A model generated the notes under the pieces. That model did not search any database, was not told the origin of the DNA, and saw only the letters and a program-made list of their open reading frames with translations. Below, piece after piece: positions 5,415-13,131 of a stretch of 14,625 bases of DNA; position 1 is the stretch's first letter; the number at the start of each line of letters is the position of its first letter. This DNA is from CAYJGN01 sp964369635. Lineage in GTDB: Bacteria > Bacillota > Clostridia > Oscillospirales > Ruminococcaceae. Where the stretch lies: assembly GCA_964369635.1 (NCBI GenBank), contig CAYJGN010000046.1, positions 1 to 14,625 on the forward strand. Direction: 5' to 3'. Made by a program: the position numbers and the translations under genes.

Positions 5415-8096
5415 TCAACTAACTGTCGTTCCCTGATAATAGTGGGTTAAAATCTGCCTATAATTCCATCCTGCTTGCTCTGCATATCCAATAGCCCCTA
5501 TCTGACTAAACCCAACTCCATGCCCATATCCGCTTGTTGCAAAAGTAAAGGTGCCAGCGCTATAAGATACGCTAAATGCAGCGCTTCGCATATTATAACC
5601 TTTGCCAGTTGCTGCGCCTGATAGAATATCCTCTCGAATCCATCTGCCTGTTATGTTTATATCTCTATTGTATATAGGATTATAATATGTTGTTCGATCT
5701 CCCACCTGCATATTCCCAACATATCCACCTGAAGTATTATCCAAAACTATAAACCAAGTCGATGGATCTGCTCCCAAAACTATACCTGGAATTTTGCTTT
5801 CAAGAGCTGTGCGCACTTGCGCTTCTGTTAATGTATAACTCGCGGAATACCCGCTGTACATATAGTCATAAGCGCTCTCAACTGAAACGAGATATGCATA
5901 GTTTGTTCCCCAAACATCAAAGGAATTATTCGTTCTGCCAGCCGCTGATGCATGGTAAACTGCATTTATCGGCGAGCCGTTATAATATATTATCTCATTT
6001 ATAACAGGTGCTATAACCTCAGCAACATTTCCCGTTGCCTCTCTCGTTGAAACTGCGGGGTATATTCCGCGAAGGTTTTGAAATTTTATATAGGTATGGC
6101 TTGCAACTGCTTGAGCTTTTGTCGCTTCGGCATTCGTCGCCGTCCCTATCTCTGCCGCAACAACCTGAGTTAGAATAGTCAGCGCATCGGCAGTCCAAAG
6201 GCTGCCGTTTTTCATAACACTTAAGGTTTCCCCGCCCACTGGTGGAGTTGTTGTGCTCGAAGACGATGAACTGCTCGAACTCGAAGATGAGCTCGAGCTG
6301 CTCGACGAGCTACTGCTTGAGCTCGATGATGAGCTTTCACTGCTCTCTTCTGAGCTCTCACTACTATCTGAACTATCGCTCTCATCACTATCTGAACTAT
6401 CGCTCTCATCACTATCTGAGCTGTCGCTCTCATCACTATCTGAGCTGTCGCTCTCATCGCTATCAGAACTATCGCTATCGCTATCATCTGAGCTATCACT
6501 CTCATCAGACAAATCCTCACTATCCCCACTTTCGTCATCCGGCAAATCACCCACCTCAATATCCCCTGGTGGGGTATTATCATCTTCTCCCCCGCCATCT
6601 TCAGGCAAACTGCTGCTAAGACTTAAAACTGCCTCATCACTTGGTATAGTGAAAAAATCAAAAATGCTATTTGTAGTTGCAAAAACAGAAAACAAAAACG
6701 CCGCAAAGCAGATTAAAAGCGAGCTTTTAACACTCACCCCTACCCGACTTTTTTTACCGTCGGGTATAATATATTTTGCGGCTAACTTAAAAAAACGGCG
6801 ATTTTTTCCCTTTAGAAAATCCCCTTCAAGACAAGCCTCTAAAAGATCATCTTCTCTCTCGGTGAGATACTTTATTATCATATCAAAAAGATAATTACAA
6901 CAGAAATATTTAATTCTCTCGCGGTTATTTGAAAGTCTTTTTAAATCAAGCTCTCGAACAAACTGCTGTCTACCATCATCAAGACATAGATATATCGTTC
7001 CAACTGGTTTATCACCCGAAGAGATAGGCCCTGCTTCTCCTGTAACCGAGAGAGATAAGGTCGATGATGTATTCTCCATAGCTCCAACCGCCATCTCTGC
7101 CGCCGTTTCAGGACTTACCGCCCCACGTCGCACAAGAGTGCTATGATCAACTCCGAGCAGATTTTCTTTCATCTTATCAGTATATGTTAAAAATCCACCT
7201 AAAAAGACCTCACTTGCCCCTGGTACAGAAGAAATTCTTGAGCCAAAAAGTCCGCCAGTGCAGCTCTCTGCTACCGATATAGTTGCACCCTTTTCTTTAA
7301 GAAGAGCAACTGCCCTCTCTTCAAGGCTCTCACCATCAATGCTATATATAAATTCACCGACTCCCTCGCGGTTTCTCATTATATCAACATATTCCATGGT
7401 TATTTTTTCAGCTTCTGCCGCGCTTTTTCCTTTACCTGTAACGCGGATTCTAACCTGTCCATCTTTAGCGTATGGCGCAAGCTGTGGATTTTCTTTGTAT
7501 AGTAAATCTTCAATTAGCGTCTCAAGCGCGCTCTCACCAATACCAAAAAACTCAACCGAGCGAGCAAAAACCTCATCGTCGTTTGAACCGAGCATCGGCA
7601 TAACGCTATCATGAAGCATAGGGCGCATCTCAAACGGAGGCCCTGGCAGTAGCACTATAATCTTACCATCAACCTTTAGCGCCATTCCCGGTGCTGTTCC
7701 GTTGTTGTTTTCGAGGATAGTCGCTTCTTTTGGAAACATCGCCTGGCGCAGATTGTTTTCAGTCATGTGGCCTCTGCCCATAGCGCAAAACGTCTTGTTT
7801 AACTTTTCAACAGTTTGCGCATCCTCAAACATCTCATACCCAAAATATTCGCAAACTGCCTCTTTTGTGAGATCATCGCCAGTCGGCCCAAGACCTCCTG
7901 TGAAGATAACTGCGTCAGCTATCTTTAAAGCATGTTTTAGGGTGTTTTGAATTTCCTCTTTATAATCGCCAACGACCGACTGCCCAACTATAAGATACCC
8001 TGTCGCCGCAAGCTCTTTTGAGATATAGCTTGCATTGGTATTGACAACATCGCCAAACAAAAGCTCATTGCCAACGGCTATAATATATCCTTTCAT
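5415..8096 (-). CDS. CinA - membrane segment - Ser/Asp linker - SpoIID/LytB fusion protein
   Basis: 893 residues; ordinary CinA is about 410. Residues 1-170 are the MoaB/MogA-like CinA domain (ELLFGDVVNTN; FTGGLGPTGDDLTKEAV at 65-81). Residues 260-400 are the NMN-deamidase domain (VAESCTGG at 275-282, GAVSPETAAEMA, TGEAGP, KPVGTIY). A basic stretch leads to one membrane helix (458-478), then an acidic Ser/Asp linker with SDSDESDS repeats and 27 Ser in a row (588-614). Residues 625-893 are a SpoIID/LytB domain: VVAAEIG with probable catalytic E649, KAQAVASHTY, a YHASAAGRT motif, and GYGHGVGFSQIGA with a terminal LTHYYQGT. SpoIID enzymes cleave glycan strands of peptidoglycan. The predicted topology is CinA inside, SpoIID outside. 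The frame is open throughout, with no frameshift sign. The ATG overlaps the thiI stop by 4 nt, so translation is coupled. The fusion is seen; its function is unknown. Confidence 0.9.
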   Translation of the reverse strand: MKGYIIAVGNELLFGDVVNTNASYISKELAATGYLIVGQSVVGDYKEEIQNTLKHALKIADAVIFTGGLGPTGDDLTKEAVCEYFGYEMFEDAQTVEKLNKTFCAMGRGHMTENNLRQAMFPKEATILENNNGTAPGMALKVDGKIIVLLPGPPFEMRPMLHDSVMPMLGSNDDEVFARSVEFFGIGESALETLIEDLLYKENPQLAPYAKDGQVRIRVTGKGKSAAEAEKITMEYVDIMRNREGVGEFIYSIDGESLEERAVALLKEKGATISVAESCTGGLFGSRISSVPGASEVFLGGFLTYTDKMKENLLGVDHSTLVRRGAVSPETAAEMAVGAMENTSSTLSLSVTGEAGPISSGDKPVGTIYLCLDDGRQQFVRELDLKRLSNNRERIKYFCCNYLFDMIIKYLTEREDDLLEACLEGDFLKGKNRRFFKLAAKYIIPDGKKSRVGVSVKSSLLICFAAFLFSVFATTNSIFDFFTIPSDEAVLSLSSSLPEDGGGEDDNTPPGDIEVGDLPDDESGDSEDLSDESDSSDDSDSDSSDSDESDSSDSDESDSSDSDESDSSDSDESDSSDSSESSEESSESSSSSSSSSSSSSSSSSSSSSSSSSSSTTTPPVGGETLSVMKNGSLWTADALTILTQVVAAEIGTATNAEATKAQAVASHTYIKFQNLRGIYPAVSTREATGNVAEVIAPVINEIIYYNGSPINAVYHASAAGRTNNSFDVWGTNYAYLVSVESAYDYMYSGYSASYTLTEAQVRTALESKIPGIVLGADPSTWFIVLDNTSGGYVGNMQVGDRTTYYNPIYNRDINITGRWIREDILSGAATGKGYNMRSAAFSVSYSAGTFTFATSGYGHGVGFSQIGAIGYAEQAGWNYRQILTHYYQGTTVS
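6363..6482 (-). repeat. 24-bp coding tandem repeat in the Ser/Asp linker
   Basis: Four adjoining 24-bp units start at 6363, 6387, 6411 and 6435 and differ only at A/G third-codon or neighbouring sites (CTGAACTATC against CTGAGCTGTC); a more degenerate fifth follows at 6459. On the - strand each encodes eight residues of the SDSDESDS type. Units 1-2 match each other, as do units 3-4, which points to recent duplication. The region 6255-6350 continues as a Ser-codon run using mixed AGC and TCN codons. Confidence 0.85.
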
Positions 8097-9280
8097 ATAA
8101 AATCCTTCTCTCCTCTTATCGTTTTAAACTCAAGATTTGCAATGCATTTTTCTATAAGCCCTTCTACATCGAGCTTTGCTTCTTCAAAGAGCACTTTGTC
8201 CAAAAACGGTTTTGTCGCAGGTCGTCTTGGGGTAAACACTGTGCAACAATCCTCTGCCGGTATTATAGAGGTCTCATAGCTTCCAATAGCGTGCGCCCTC
8301 TCGATAATCTCAACCTTATCCATGCCGATAAGCGGTCTGAAAACTGGTATAGTCACCGCTGCATCAGTTGCCTTTAGCGATAATGGCGTCTGGCTTGCAA
8401 CCTGACCCACGCTCTCACCTGTTATCAGCGCATCTGCATCCTGCTTTGCGGCAACCCGCTGTGCTATCATCATCATAAATCGGCGCATTATAATAGTCAT
8501 ATAATCTTCTCTGCATTTATCGCGTATCTCTTCGCAGATCTCTGTTAAATTCGCTTTAATAAACGGAACAGGCCCTGCATACTGCGCTATGCATTTCGCT
8601 AAGTCTTCAACTTTTAGCAGCGCCGCCATACCTGTGTATGGTGGGGTTAGAAAATGGACTGCTGAAATTTGCATTCCGCGCTTTGCCATCATATGAGCGG
8701 CAACAGGACTATCAATCCCGCCGCTTAGCAGCACAACTGCACGCCCTGAACTTCCAACAGGCATACCGCCAGCACCGCGTATTACCTCGCTGTGGACAAA
8801 TGCATTTTTATCGCGCACCTCAACCGTCACCGTCTTTTGCGGTTTTCTAACATCGACCGTGAGATGCGGATAAGCCTCAAGGAGACTTCCGCCAATTTCT
8901 GCCGATATCTCAGGCGACTTTAGCGGAAACTTTTTATCGCTCCTCTTTGATTCAACTTTAAAGGTCACAGGATGCGCCAGCTCATCTTTTAGGTATTCAA
9001 CTGCTGTTTTGCGAATGCTATCCATATCCTTTTGGGTCTCTGCCGCGACCGAAAATGCAGCTATACCAAACACCTTTTTAATTGCCAAAACTGCGCTGTC
9101 AATATCATAATTCTCATCTTTTGGCTCTATATAGATAGTTGATTGCGCTATATGGATGTAAACATCACCCAGATGGGAGATGTTATTTTTAATATTCTTC
9201 ATAAGCAGCTTTTCAAAGCTACCTCTGTTAAACCCCTTAAGTGCTATTTCACCATTTTTAATTAATATAATCTTTTTCAT
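8093..9280 (-). CDS. thiI: ThiI, tRNA 4-thiouridine sulfurtransferase (short form)
   Basis: 395 residues. An N-terminal ferredoxin-like part and THUMP RNA-binding domain (about 1-165) are followed by an ATP-pyrophosphatase domain with the PP-loop SGGIDS (186-191), the ITGESVGQVASQT motif (286-298) and EDCC (343-346), which holds the conserved catalytic cysteine of the family. ThiI adenylates U8 of tRNA and replaces its oxygen by sulfur. The rhodanese domain of the E. coli protein is absent, as in Bacillus-type ThiI, where a dedicated cysteine desulfurase supplies the sulfur. That partner is encoded immediately upstream, with the ATG inside its stop (ATGA overlap). The ribosome site is weak, so translation probably depends on coupling. 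Its own TGA overlaps the start of the cinA-like gene in the same way. Confidence 0.95.
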   Translation of the reverse strand: MKKIILIKNGEIALKGFNRGSFEKLLMKNIKNNISHLGDVYIHIAQSTIYIEPKDENYDIDSAVLAIKKVFGIAAFSVAAETQKDMDSIRKTAVEYLKDELAHPVTFKVESKRSDKKFPLKSPEISAEIGGSLLEAYPHLTVDVRKPQKTVTVEVRDKNAFVHSEVIRGAGGMPVGSSGRAVVLLSGGIDSPVAAHMMAKRGMQISAVHFLTPPYTGMAALLKVEDLAKCIAQYAGPVPFIKANLTEICEEIRDKCREDYMTIIMRRFMMMIAQRVAAKQDADALITGESVGQVASQTPLSLKATDAAVTIPVFRPLIGMDKVEIIERAHAIGSYETSIIPAEDCCTVFTPRRPATKPFLDKVLFEEAKLDVEGLIEKCIANLEFKTIRGEKDFI

Positions 9281-10350
9281 CTTTTCACAAACCTTGTTAC
9301 CAATCTTTTAAGTATTTCACCGAATTTCAAAATCTCTTCAACAGTATTATATTTTGAAAAACTTATCCTAACTGAGCCATTTATTATTTCAGGCGCTTTG
9401 CCCATAGCCGCTAAAACATGGCTTTTAGCACCACCCTTGCAAGCACTGCCGCTGCTCAAAAAAATCCCCTCAGCCTCAAATGCATGCAGTATAACCTCAC
9501 TCGGCACCTTCTTAATCGAAAAATTTATAATATTATCGCTCGAGTTTTCAGGTGAATTTATAACTATTCTATCGTCATCAGCTAATAGCTCTATCACTGC
9601 ATTTTTCATCTCTTTGCAGTCAAAAGGTTTTGCTTCATCGACCGCTTTGCCAAGAGCATCTATTAAAATAGTTGGCTCGGTACCACCTCGAAGTCCATCA
9701 TTTTGTCCACCACCTAAAATAAGGGGAGTTATATAGCTTTTATTTTTAATATAAAGCGCCCCTATTCCCTTTGGTGCATGGATTTTATGACCTGTTAGCG
9801 TTAGCGCATCAATGCAGCGAAGGTTTAGCGGTATTTTGGTAAAAGCGGCAACTATGTCACTGTGGAAAAAAATATCGCTGTTTTTCTCCTTTGCCAAAAG
9901 AGCTATACTATCTATATCAAAAATCTCACCCGTCTCATTATTTACCTGCATAAGCGAGATAAATCGGGTCCTGTCGGTTATGTTATCTATAATCTCACTC
10001 GGGTGCAAAATCTTAATATCAAATCCCTGATTTTTATAATAAACTGCAGGCTCTATAAGCGATGAATGCTCAAGACTGCTAATGATTATCTCACCGCCGC
10101 GCACCTTTTTAATAGCTGAGTGAAGAATTAAATTATTCGCCTCGGTTCCACCTGAGGTGAAGATAACATCTCCGCTCTTTGCACAAAGTTTTTTCTTTAT
10201 CTTCAAAGCAACATTATTAATATCCCTTTTTTTTAAAACCGAAGGTGCATAGAGCGAGCTTGGGTTATAGAAATTCGCTGTTGAAGCTATTATCTGCTCT
10301 GCAACCTCGTGAGAAATTTTTGTTGTTGCGCTGTTATCAAAATATATCAA
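9277..10350 (-). CDS. Cysteine desulfurase (NifS/IscS family, NifZ-like partner of ThiI)
   Basis: 357 residues, class V PLP aminotransferase fold. The enzyme takes sulfur from cysteine as a persulfide and here probably passes it to ThiI. Seen: N-terminal IYFDNSATT; GGTEANN (68-73); H95, which stacks on the cofactor; D165; the PLP lysine K189 in TGHKIHAPKG; and catalytic C304 in SSGSACKGG. Odd point: where most relatives have HVDA-Q with a conserved Gln three residues after the Asp, this protein has HSDIVA, so Ala replaces Gln at 168. The start is TTG, which gives the exact family N-terminus (IYFDNSATT); AAGGAG lies 10 nt upstream (10361-10366). First gene of an operon with thiI, the cinA-like gene and perhaps the EamA gene. 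In Bacillus the equivalent pair is NifZ-ThiI; assignment to that subgroup is inferred from context. Confidence 0.93.
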   Translation of the reverse strand: MIYFDNSATTKISHEVAEQIIASTANFYNPSSLYAPSVLKKRDINNVALKIKKKLCAKSGDVIFTSGGTEANNLILHSAIKKVRGGEIIISSLEHSSLIEPAVYYKNQGFDIKILHPSEIIDNITDRTRFISLMQVNNETGEIFDIDSIALLAKEKNSDIFFHSDIVAAFTKIPLNLRCIDALTLTGHKIHAPKGIGALYIKNKSYITPLILGGGQNDGLRGGTEPTILIDALGKAVDEAKPFDCKEMKNAVIELLADDDRIVINSPENSSDNIINFSIKKVPSEVILHAFEAEGIFLSSGSACKGGAKSHVLAAMGKAPEIINGSVRISFSKYNTVEEILKFGEILKRLVTRFVKR

Positions 10351-10382
10351 AAAAATAAAACTCCTTTTATAGTCTACATTTT

Positions 10383-10412
10383 ATTATACTATAAATAACC
10401 CTTTTGTGTAAA
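10383..10412 (-). promoter_or_regulatory. Promoter of the desulfurase-thiI-cinA operon
   Basis: Read on the - strand, TTTACA (-35, at 10407-10412) is followed after 18 nt by a perfect TATAAT (-10, at 10383-10388). The site is about 33 bp before the TTG start and its AAGGAG. It lies back to back with the divergent promoter of the permease gene. Confidence 0.75.
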
Positions 10413-10425
10413 CATAAGATTAAGC

Positions 10426-10453
10426 TTGATTTAAGCATAATTTATGGTAGAAT
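10426..10453 (+). promoter_or_regulatory. Promoter of the AI-2E-family permease gene
   Basis: TTGATT (-35) at 10426-10431 and TAGAAT (-10) at 10448-10453 are separated by 16 nt. The ribosome binding site AAGGAGA (10466-10472) follows, 8 nt before the ATG at 10481. The spacing is slightly short, so confidence is moderate. Confidence 0.65.
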
Positions 10454-10480
10454 ACTATATATAATAAGGAGAGTTAAATT

Positions 10481-11617
10481 ATGGGAATTAAAAAGAACTT
10501 TGAACTGCTGTTACTTGTCTTATTTTCAGCGCTTATAATCTACTCAGTATTTAATCATGAGGTAATATTGTCTATGTTATCTGGAATATATGCAATGTTA
10601 AGTCCTGTTATCACTGGGCTTGCAATAGCTTTTGTATTAAATATCCCACTTAAATTTATCGAAGGACGTCTTCTTGTTTTCATGGACAGAAGCGATAAGC
10701 TAAGAAAGAAAAAAAGGCTCTTTTCGATTCTTTTAACTTTTCTTGCAACAATTGCATTTTTTATATTTATTGTAGCTATTATTATCCCTGATATAAATAC
10801 CTCAATCGAGCTTTTAAACGAGCGAGCGCCTATCTATGCAAACCAGGTAATCGAGCTTGTGAATTCTCTTATCGAGGAGTATAATTTAGAAGAAACTCTC
10901 ATTAATATCGGTATCGACTGGCAATCTATAATCTCAACAGGCGCTGATATCGCAACTGGTTTTCTAACCGCTATTATCGGCGAAATAGGAAACATTTCAG
11001 CTTCGGTTATAAATACTGTTATCTCAACTATAATCGCTATCTATCTTCTTGCAGACAAAGAAAATCTAATAGCGAATTTAAAGCTTACTATTAAAGCCTT
11101 CACTCCTTCTAAAATATCAAGTAAACTATTTGAAGTTTTCACCTTTTCAAATACTATTTTCACGAATTTCGTCACTGGGCAGATTTTAGAAGCTGCAATA
11201 CTTGGCACTCTTGTTTTTATCGGAATGATGATATTCTCATTCCCATTCCCACTACTTGTGAGCGTAGTTATTGGGTTAACTGCACTGGTTCCAATATTTG
11301 GTGCATATATCGGTGCATTCTTTGGCGCATTTATAATCCTGCTCGTCTCACCTCTTCAAGCGCTCTGGTTTATAATCTTTGTCACTATCGTTCAACAGAT
11401 CGAGGGAAATGTTATCTATCCGCGCGTTGTTGGCACCTCGATAGGCCTTCCAGCACTTTGGGTTATAACTTCAATTATGATCTTCTCATATCTCTTTGGA
11501 ATACCTGGAATTCTCCTTGGCGTTCCGGTAACCTCTGTTTTCTACTCGCTATTTCGCGAATACGTTAAATCTTCCGCGAAAAAAAGAGAAAAGCTCGAGA
11601 GTCGACATATGGAATAA
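10481..11617 (+). CDS. AI-2E family permease (YtvI/PerM-like)
   Basis: 378 residues with about eight membrane helices: two near the N-terminus, one near residue 80-105, a hydrophilic stretch about 105-150 with predicted helices, then a hydrophobic C-terminal half. Family signatures are GLTALVPIFGAYIGAFFGA, QQIEGNVIYPRVVGTSIGLP and a final FGIPGILLGVPVTSV stretch, all typical of the AI-2E exporter family (UPF0118). Members range from autoinducer exporters to Na+/H+ antiporters and many of unknown substrate; nothing here decides between these. Start is supported by AAGGAGA 8 nt upstream. The gene has its own promoter, diverges from the desulfurase operon, and ends at a strong terminator 37 bp after the stop, so it is probably monocistronic. 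Confidence 0.92.
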   Translation: MGIKKNFELLLLVLFSALIIYSVFNHEVILSMLSGIYAMLSPVITGLAIAFVLNIPLKFIEGRLLVFMDRSDKLRKKKRLFSILLTFLATIAFFIFIVAIIIPDINTSIELLNERAPIYANQVIELVNSLIEEYNLEETLINIGIDWQSIISTGADIATGFLTAIIGEIGNISASVINTVISTIIAIYLLADKENLIANLKLTIKAFTPSKISSKLFEVFTFSNTIFTNFVTGQILEAAILGTLVFIGMMIFSFPFPLLVSVVIGLTALVPIFGAYIGAFFGAFIILLVSPLQALWFIIFVTIVQQIEGNVIYPRVVGTSIGLPALWVITSIMIFSYLFGIPGILLGVPVTSVFYSLFREYVKSSAKKREKLESRHME

Positions 11618-11653
11618 AATCTTTTGCCCTCTCCCCTATACCAAAATTTTCCT

Positions 11654-11687
11654 AAAACGAACATCGTTATGGTGTTCGTTTTTTATT
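11654..11687 (+). terminator. Intrinsic terminator of the permease gene
   Basis: AAAACGAACATC (11654-11665) pairs with the stretch 11671-11682 (one G-U pair) with a 5-nt loop, and a T-rich run follows to 11687. The A-run at the left foot gives some function on the opposite strand as well. Confidence 0.88.
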
Positions 11688-11729
11688 ATGCTACTTTGAG
11701 CTTTTTAGTATTTTTGCCGCTTCGATGCA

Positions 11730-11840
11730 CCGCCCCCCGCAGCGGCGATTTTAAAAAATCGCCAAAGTCGAATGAAATTCGACTAAACCCATTGCAAAGC
11801 AATGGGTTTGCTGCGGGGAGGCGGGGCGCAAAAACTACCC
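11730..11840. repeat. Element C: four-way-junction palindromic element
   Basis: The outer GC-rich stem pairs 11735-11743 (ending CCCCGCAGC) with 11810-11818, then, after a bulged A at 11819, 11730-11734 with 11820-11824. Inside are three consecutive hairpins: GGCGATTT/AAATCGCC (11744-11751/11756-11763), AGTCGAAT/ATTCGACT (11766-11773/11777-11784, loop GAA) and AAACCCATTGC/GCAATGGGTTT (11785-11795/11799-11809). The right edge is GGCGG, ten bases, CTACCC (11820-11840), the same length as in element B. It lies between two convergent genes, each with its own terminator, so a terminator role is not needed. The rest of the gap (11688-11729, 11841-11917) is A/T-rich and shows nothing else. Confidence 0.8.
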
Positions 11841-11910
11841 AAACATCTATAATTAAACCCTCTCTGCCTACCAAAAACACCAGAATTTAAAAAAACTTCA
11901 AGACTTCTCA

Positions 11911-11957
11911 AAAAAACAAGACGATAAGCAGATTAATACTTATCGTCTTTATTTTTT
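11911..11957 (-). terminator. Terminator of pilT, symmetric
   Basis: AAGACGATAAG (11918-11928) pairs with CTTATCGTCTT (11939-11949), 11 pairs with a 10-nt loop. On the - strand the stem is followed by G and six T (from 11917 down to 11911); on the + strand by TATTTTTT. It lies about 25 bp after the pilT stop. Confidence 0.85.
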
Positions 11958-11972
11958 GTAATCTAAAATAAA

Positions 11973-13118
11973 CTATTTCTTTGCCCTTTTTCTTCTATCG
12001 CCACCTTTAGTTGACTCGTTTTTAGCAGCAACATCCTCTATCTGCCTTGTGAGATAGTTTGGATTTAGCGAGTGGGTCATCGCAATATCTCTTGTTATAA
12101 CTCCATCTTTATAGAGCTTTGCAAGGGAAGCGTCCATGCTAACCATTCCCTCACCTGCTGATGACTGAATTATCGAGTTTATCTGGTGGGTACGTCCGTC
12201 ACGAATGAGAGTTCTTATAGCGTTGTTGCAATACATAATCTCAAAAACAGGAACAACGCTTCCGTCTTTCGTTGTGACAAGCTGCTGGCAGACAACCGCT
12301 TCAAGCACCATCGAGAGCTGCATTCTTATCTGCTCTTGCTGGTTTGATGGGAAGGTATCAACAAGTCTGTCAACGCTGTTTGCAGCTCCAAGGGTATGGA
12401 GAGCTGAGAAGACAAGATGGCCTGTCTCTGCCGCTGTTAGCGAGATGCTAATAGCCTCTGCATCGCGAAGCTCACCTATAAGAATAACATCCGGACTCTG
12501 ACGAAGTGCCGCTCTGAGCGCTACTGGGTAGTTTCCTGTATCAAGAGAAATTTCCCTCTGGCTTATAATACTGCTCTTATGGCTATGCAGATACTCAATA
12601 GGATCTTCAAGTGTTATGATGTGGGCAGGTCTATCTCTATTTATCCTGTCTAAAATACAGGTGAGAGTTGTTGTTTTACCGCTCGCTGAAGAACCGGTGA
12701 CCAAAACAAGTCCTCTTTGTTTATTCGATAGCTCTAAAATTTGCTCTGGGATATTGAGCTCTTTTGGGCTTGGCAAATCAAACGAAACAACCCTTATAAC
12801 TGCCGATAACGATCCACGCTGTTTATAAGCATTTATCCTAAACCTCGCAATGCCGCGGATTGAAAATGAGAAGTCGTCATCTCCTCGGCTCTCAAGCATT
12901 TCGGGATTTCTTCCAGCAAGCTTATAAACGTCCATAATAAGTCGCTCGGTATCTTTTGGGAGAAGTTTTCCTGTATCAAGCGTTTCAATTCTTCTCTTTA
13001 CCTTAAAACTAAGCGCTCTTCCGGCAACTATAAAAATATCTGCCGCCGCACGTTCGGTCATATCCCTTAAAAGTTCAGTTAAATCCAGTTGTTTCTCCAC
13101 TGCGTTGTTTATATCCAT
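11973..13118 (-). CDS. pilT: PilT-like type IV pilus retraction ATPase
   Basis: 381 residues, secretion ATPase of the PilT/VirB11 group that would power retraction of a type IV pilus at the cytoplasmic face. An N-terminal PAS-like domain (about 1-110) is followed by the RecA-like core: Walker A GSSASGKTT (142-150, where most PilT have GPTGSGKST), the Asp box with the catalytic Glu in LEDPIEY (E171), Walker B DVILIGELRD (210-219) and the His box ETGHLVFSALHT (231-242). AIRTLIRDGR (300-309) matches the AIRNLIRE motif that marks PilT as against the PilB extension ATPase. Length is slightly above usual, with a basic Lys/Arg tail. AGGAGG (13128-13133) precedes the ATG by 9 nt. It is the last gene of an operon of pilin-like proteins and ends at a terminator. 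Confidence 0.93.
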   Translation of the reverse strand: MDINNAVEKQLDLTELLRDMTERAAADIFIVAGRALSFKVKRRIETLDTGKLLPKDTERLIMDVYKLAGRNPEMLESRGDDDFSFSIRGIARFRINAYKQRGSLSAVIRVVSFDLPSPKELNIPEQILELSNKQRGLVLVTGSSASGKTTTLTCILDRINRDRPAHIITLEDPIEYLHSHKSSIISQREISLDTGNYPVALRAALRQSPDVILIGELRDAEAISISLTAAETGHLVFSALHTLGAANSVDRLVDTFPSNQQEQIRMQLSMVLEAVVCQQLVTTKDGSVVPVFEIMYCNNAIRTLIRDGRTHQINSIIQSSAGEGMVSMDASLAKLYKDGVITRDIAMTHSLNPNYLTRQIEDVAAKNESTKGGDRRKRAKK

Positions 13119-13131
13119 AACTCAAAGCCTC

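Noticed and set aside
6798..6881. Internal ATG (codon 406) of the fusion gene as a separate start for the SpoIID part
   Set aside because: The upstream DNA lacks a purine-rich ribosome site and the ATG lies within the end of the CinA domain. I cannot exclude internal initiation, but nothing supports it.
6253..6894. Long + strand open frame (213 codons) opposite the Ser/Asp linker, Leu/Glu/Ser-rich
   Set aside because: It is the antisense shadow of a low-complexity Ser/Asp coding repeat, which lacks stop codons on the reverse strand. It has no ribosome binding site, and the repeats read coherently as a linker on the - strand.
11624..11890. + strand 88-codon frame across the terminator and element C
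   Set aside because: It runs through a terminator and the palindromic arms; its composition follows the repeats and there is no ribosome binding site.
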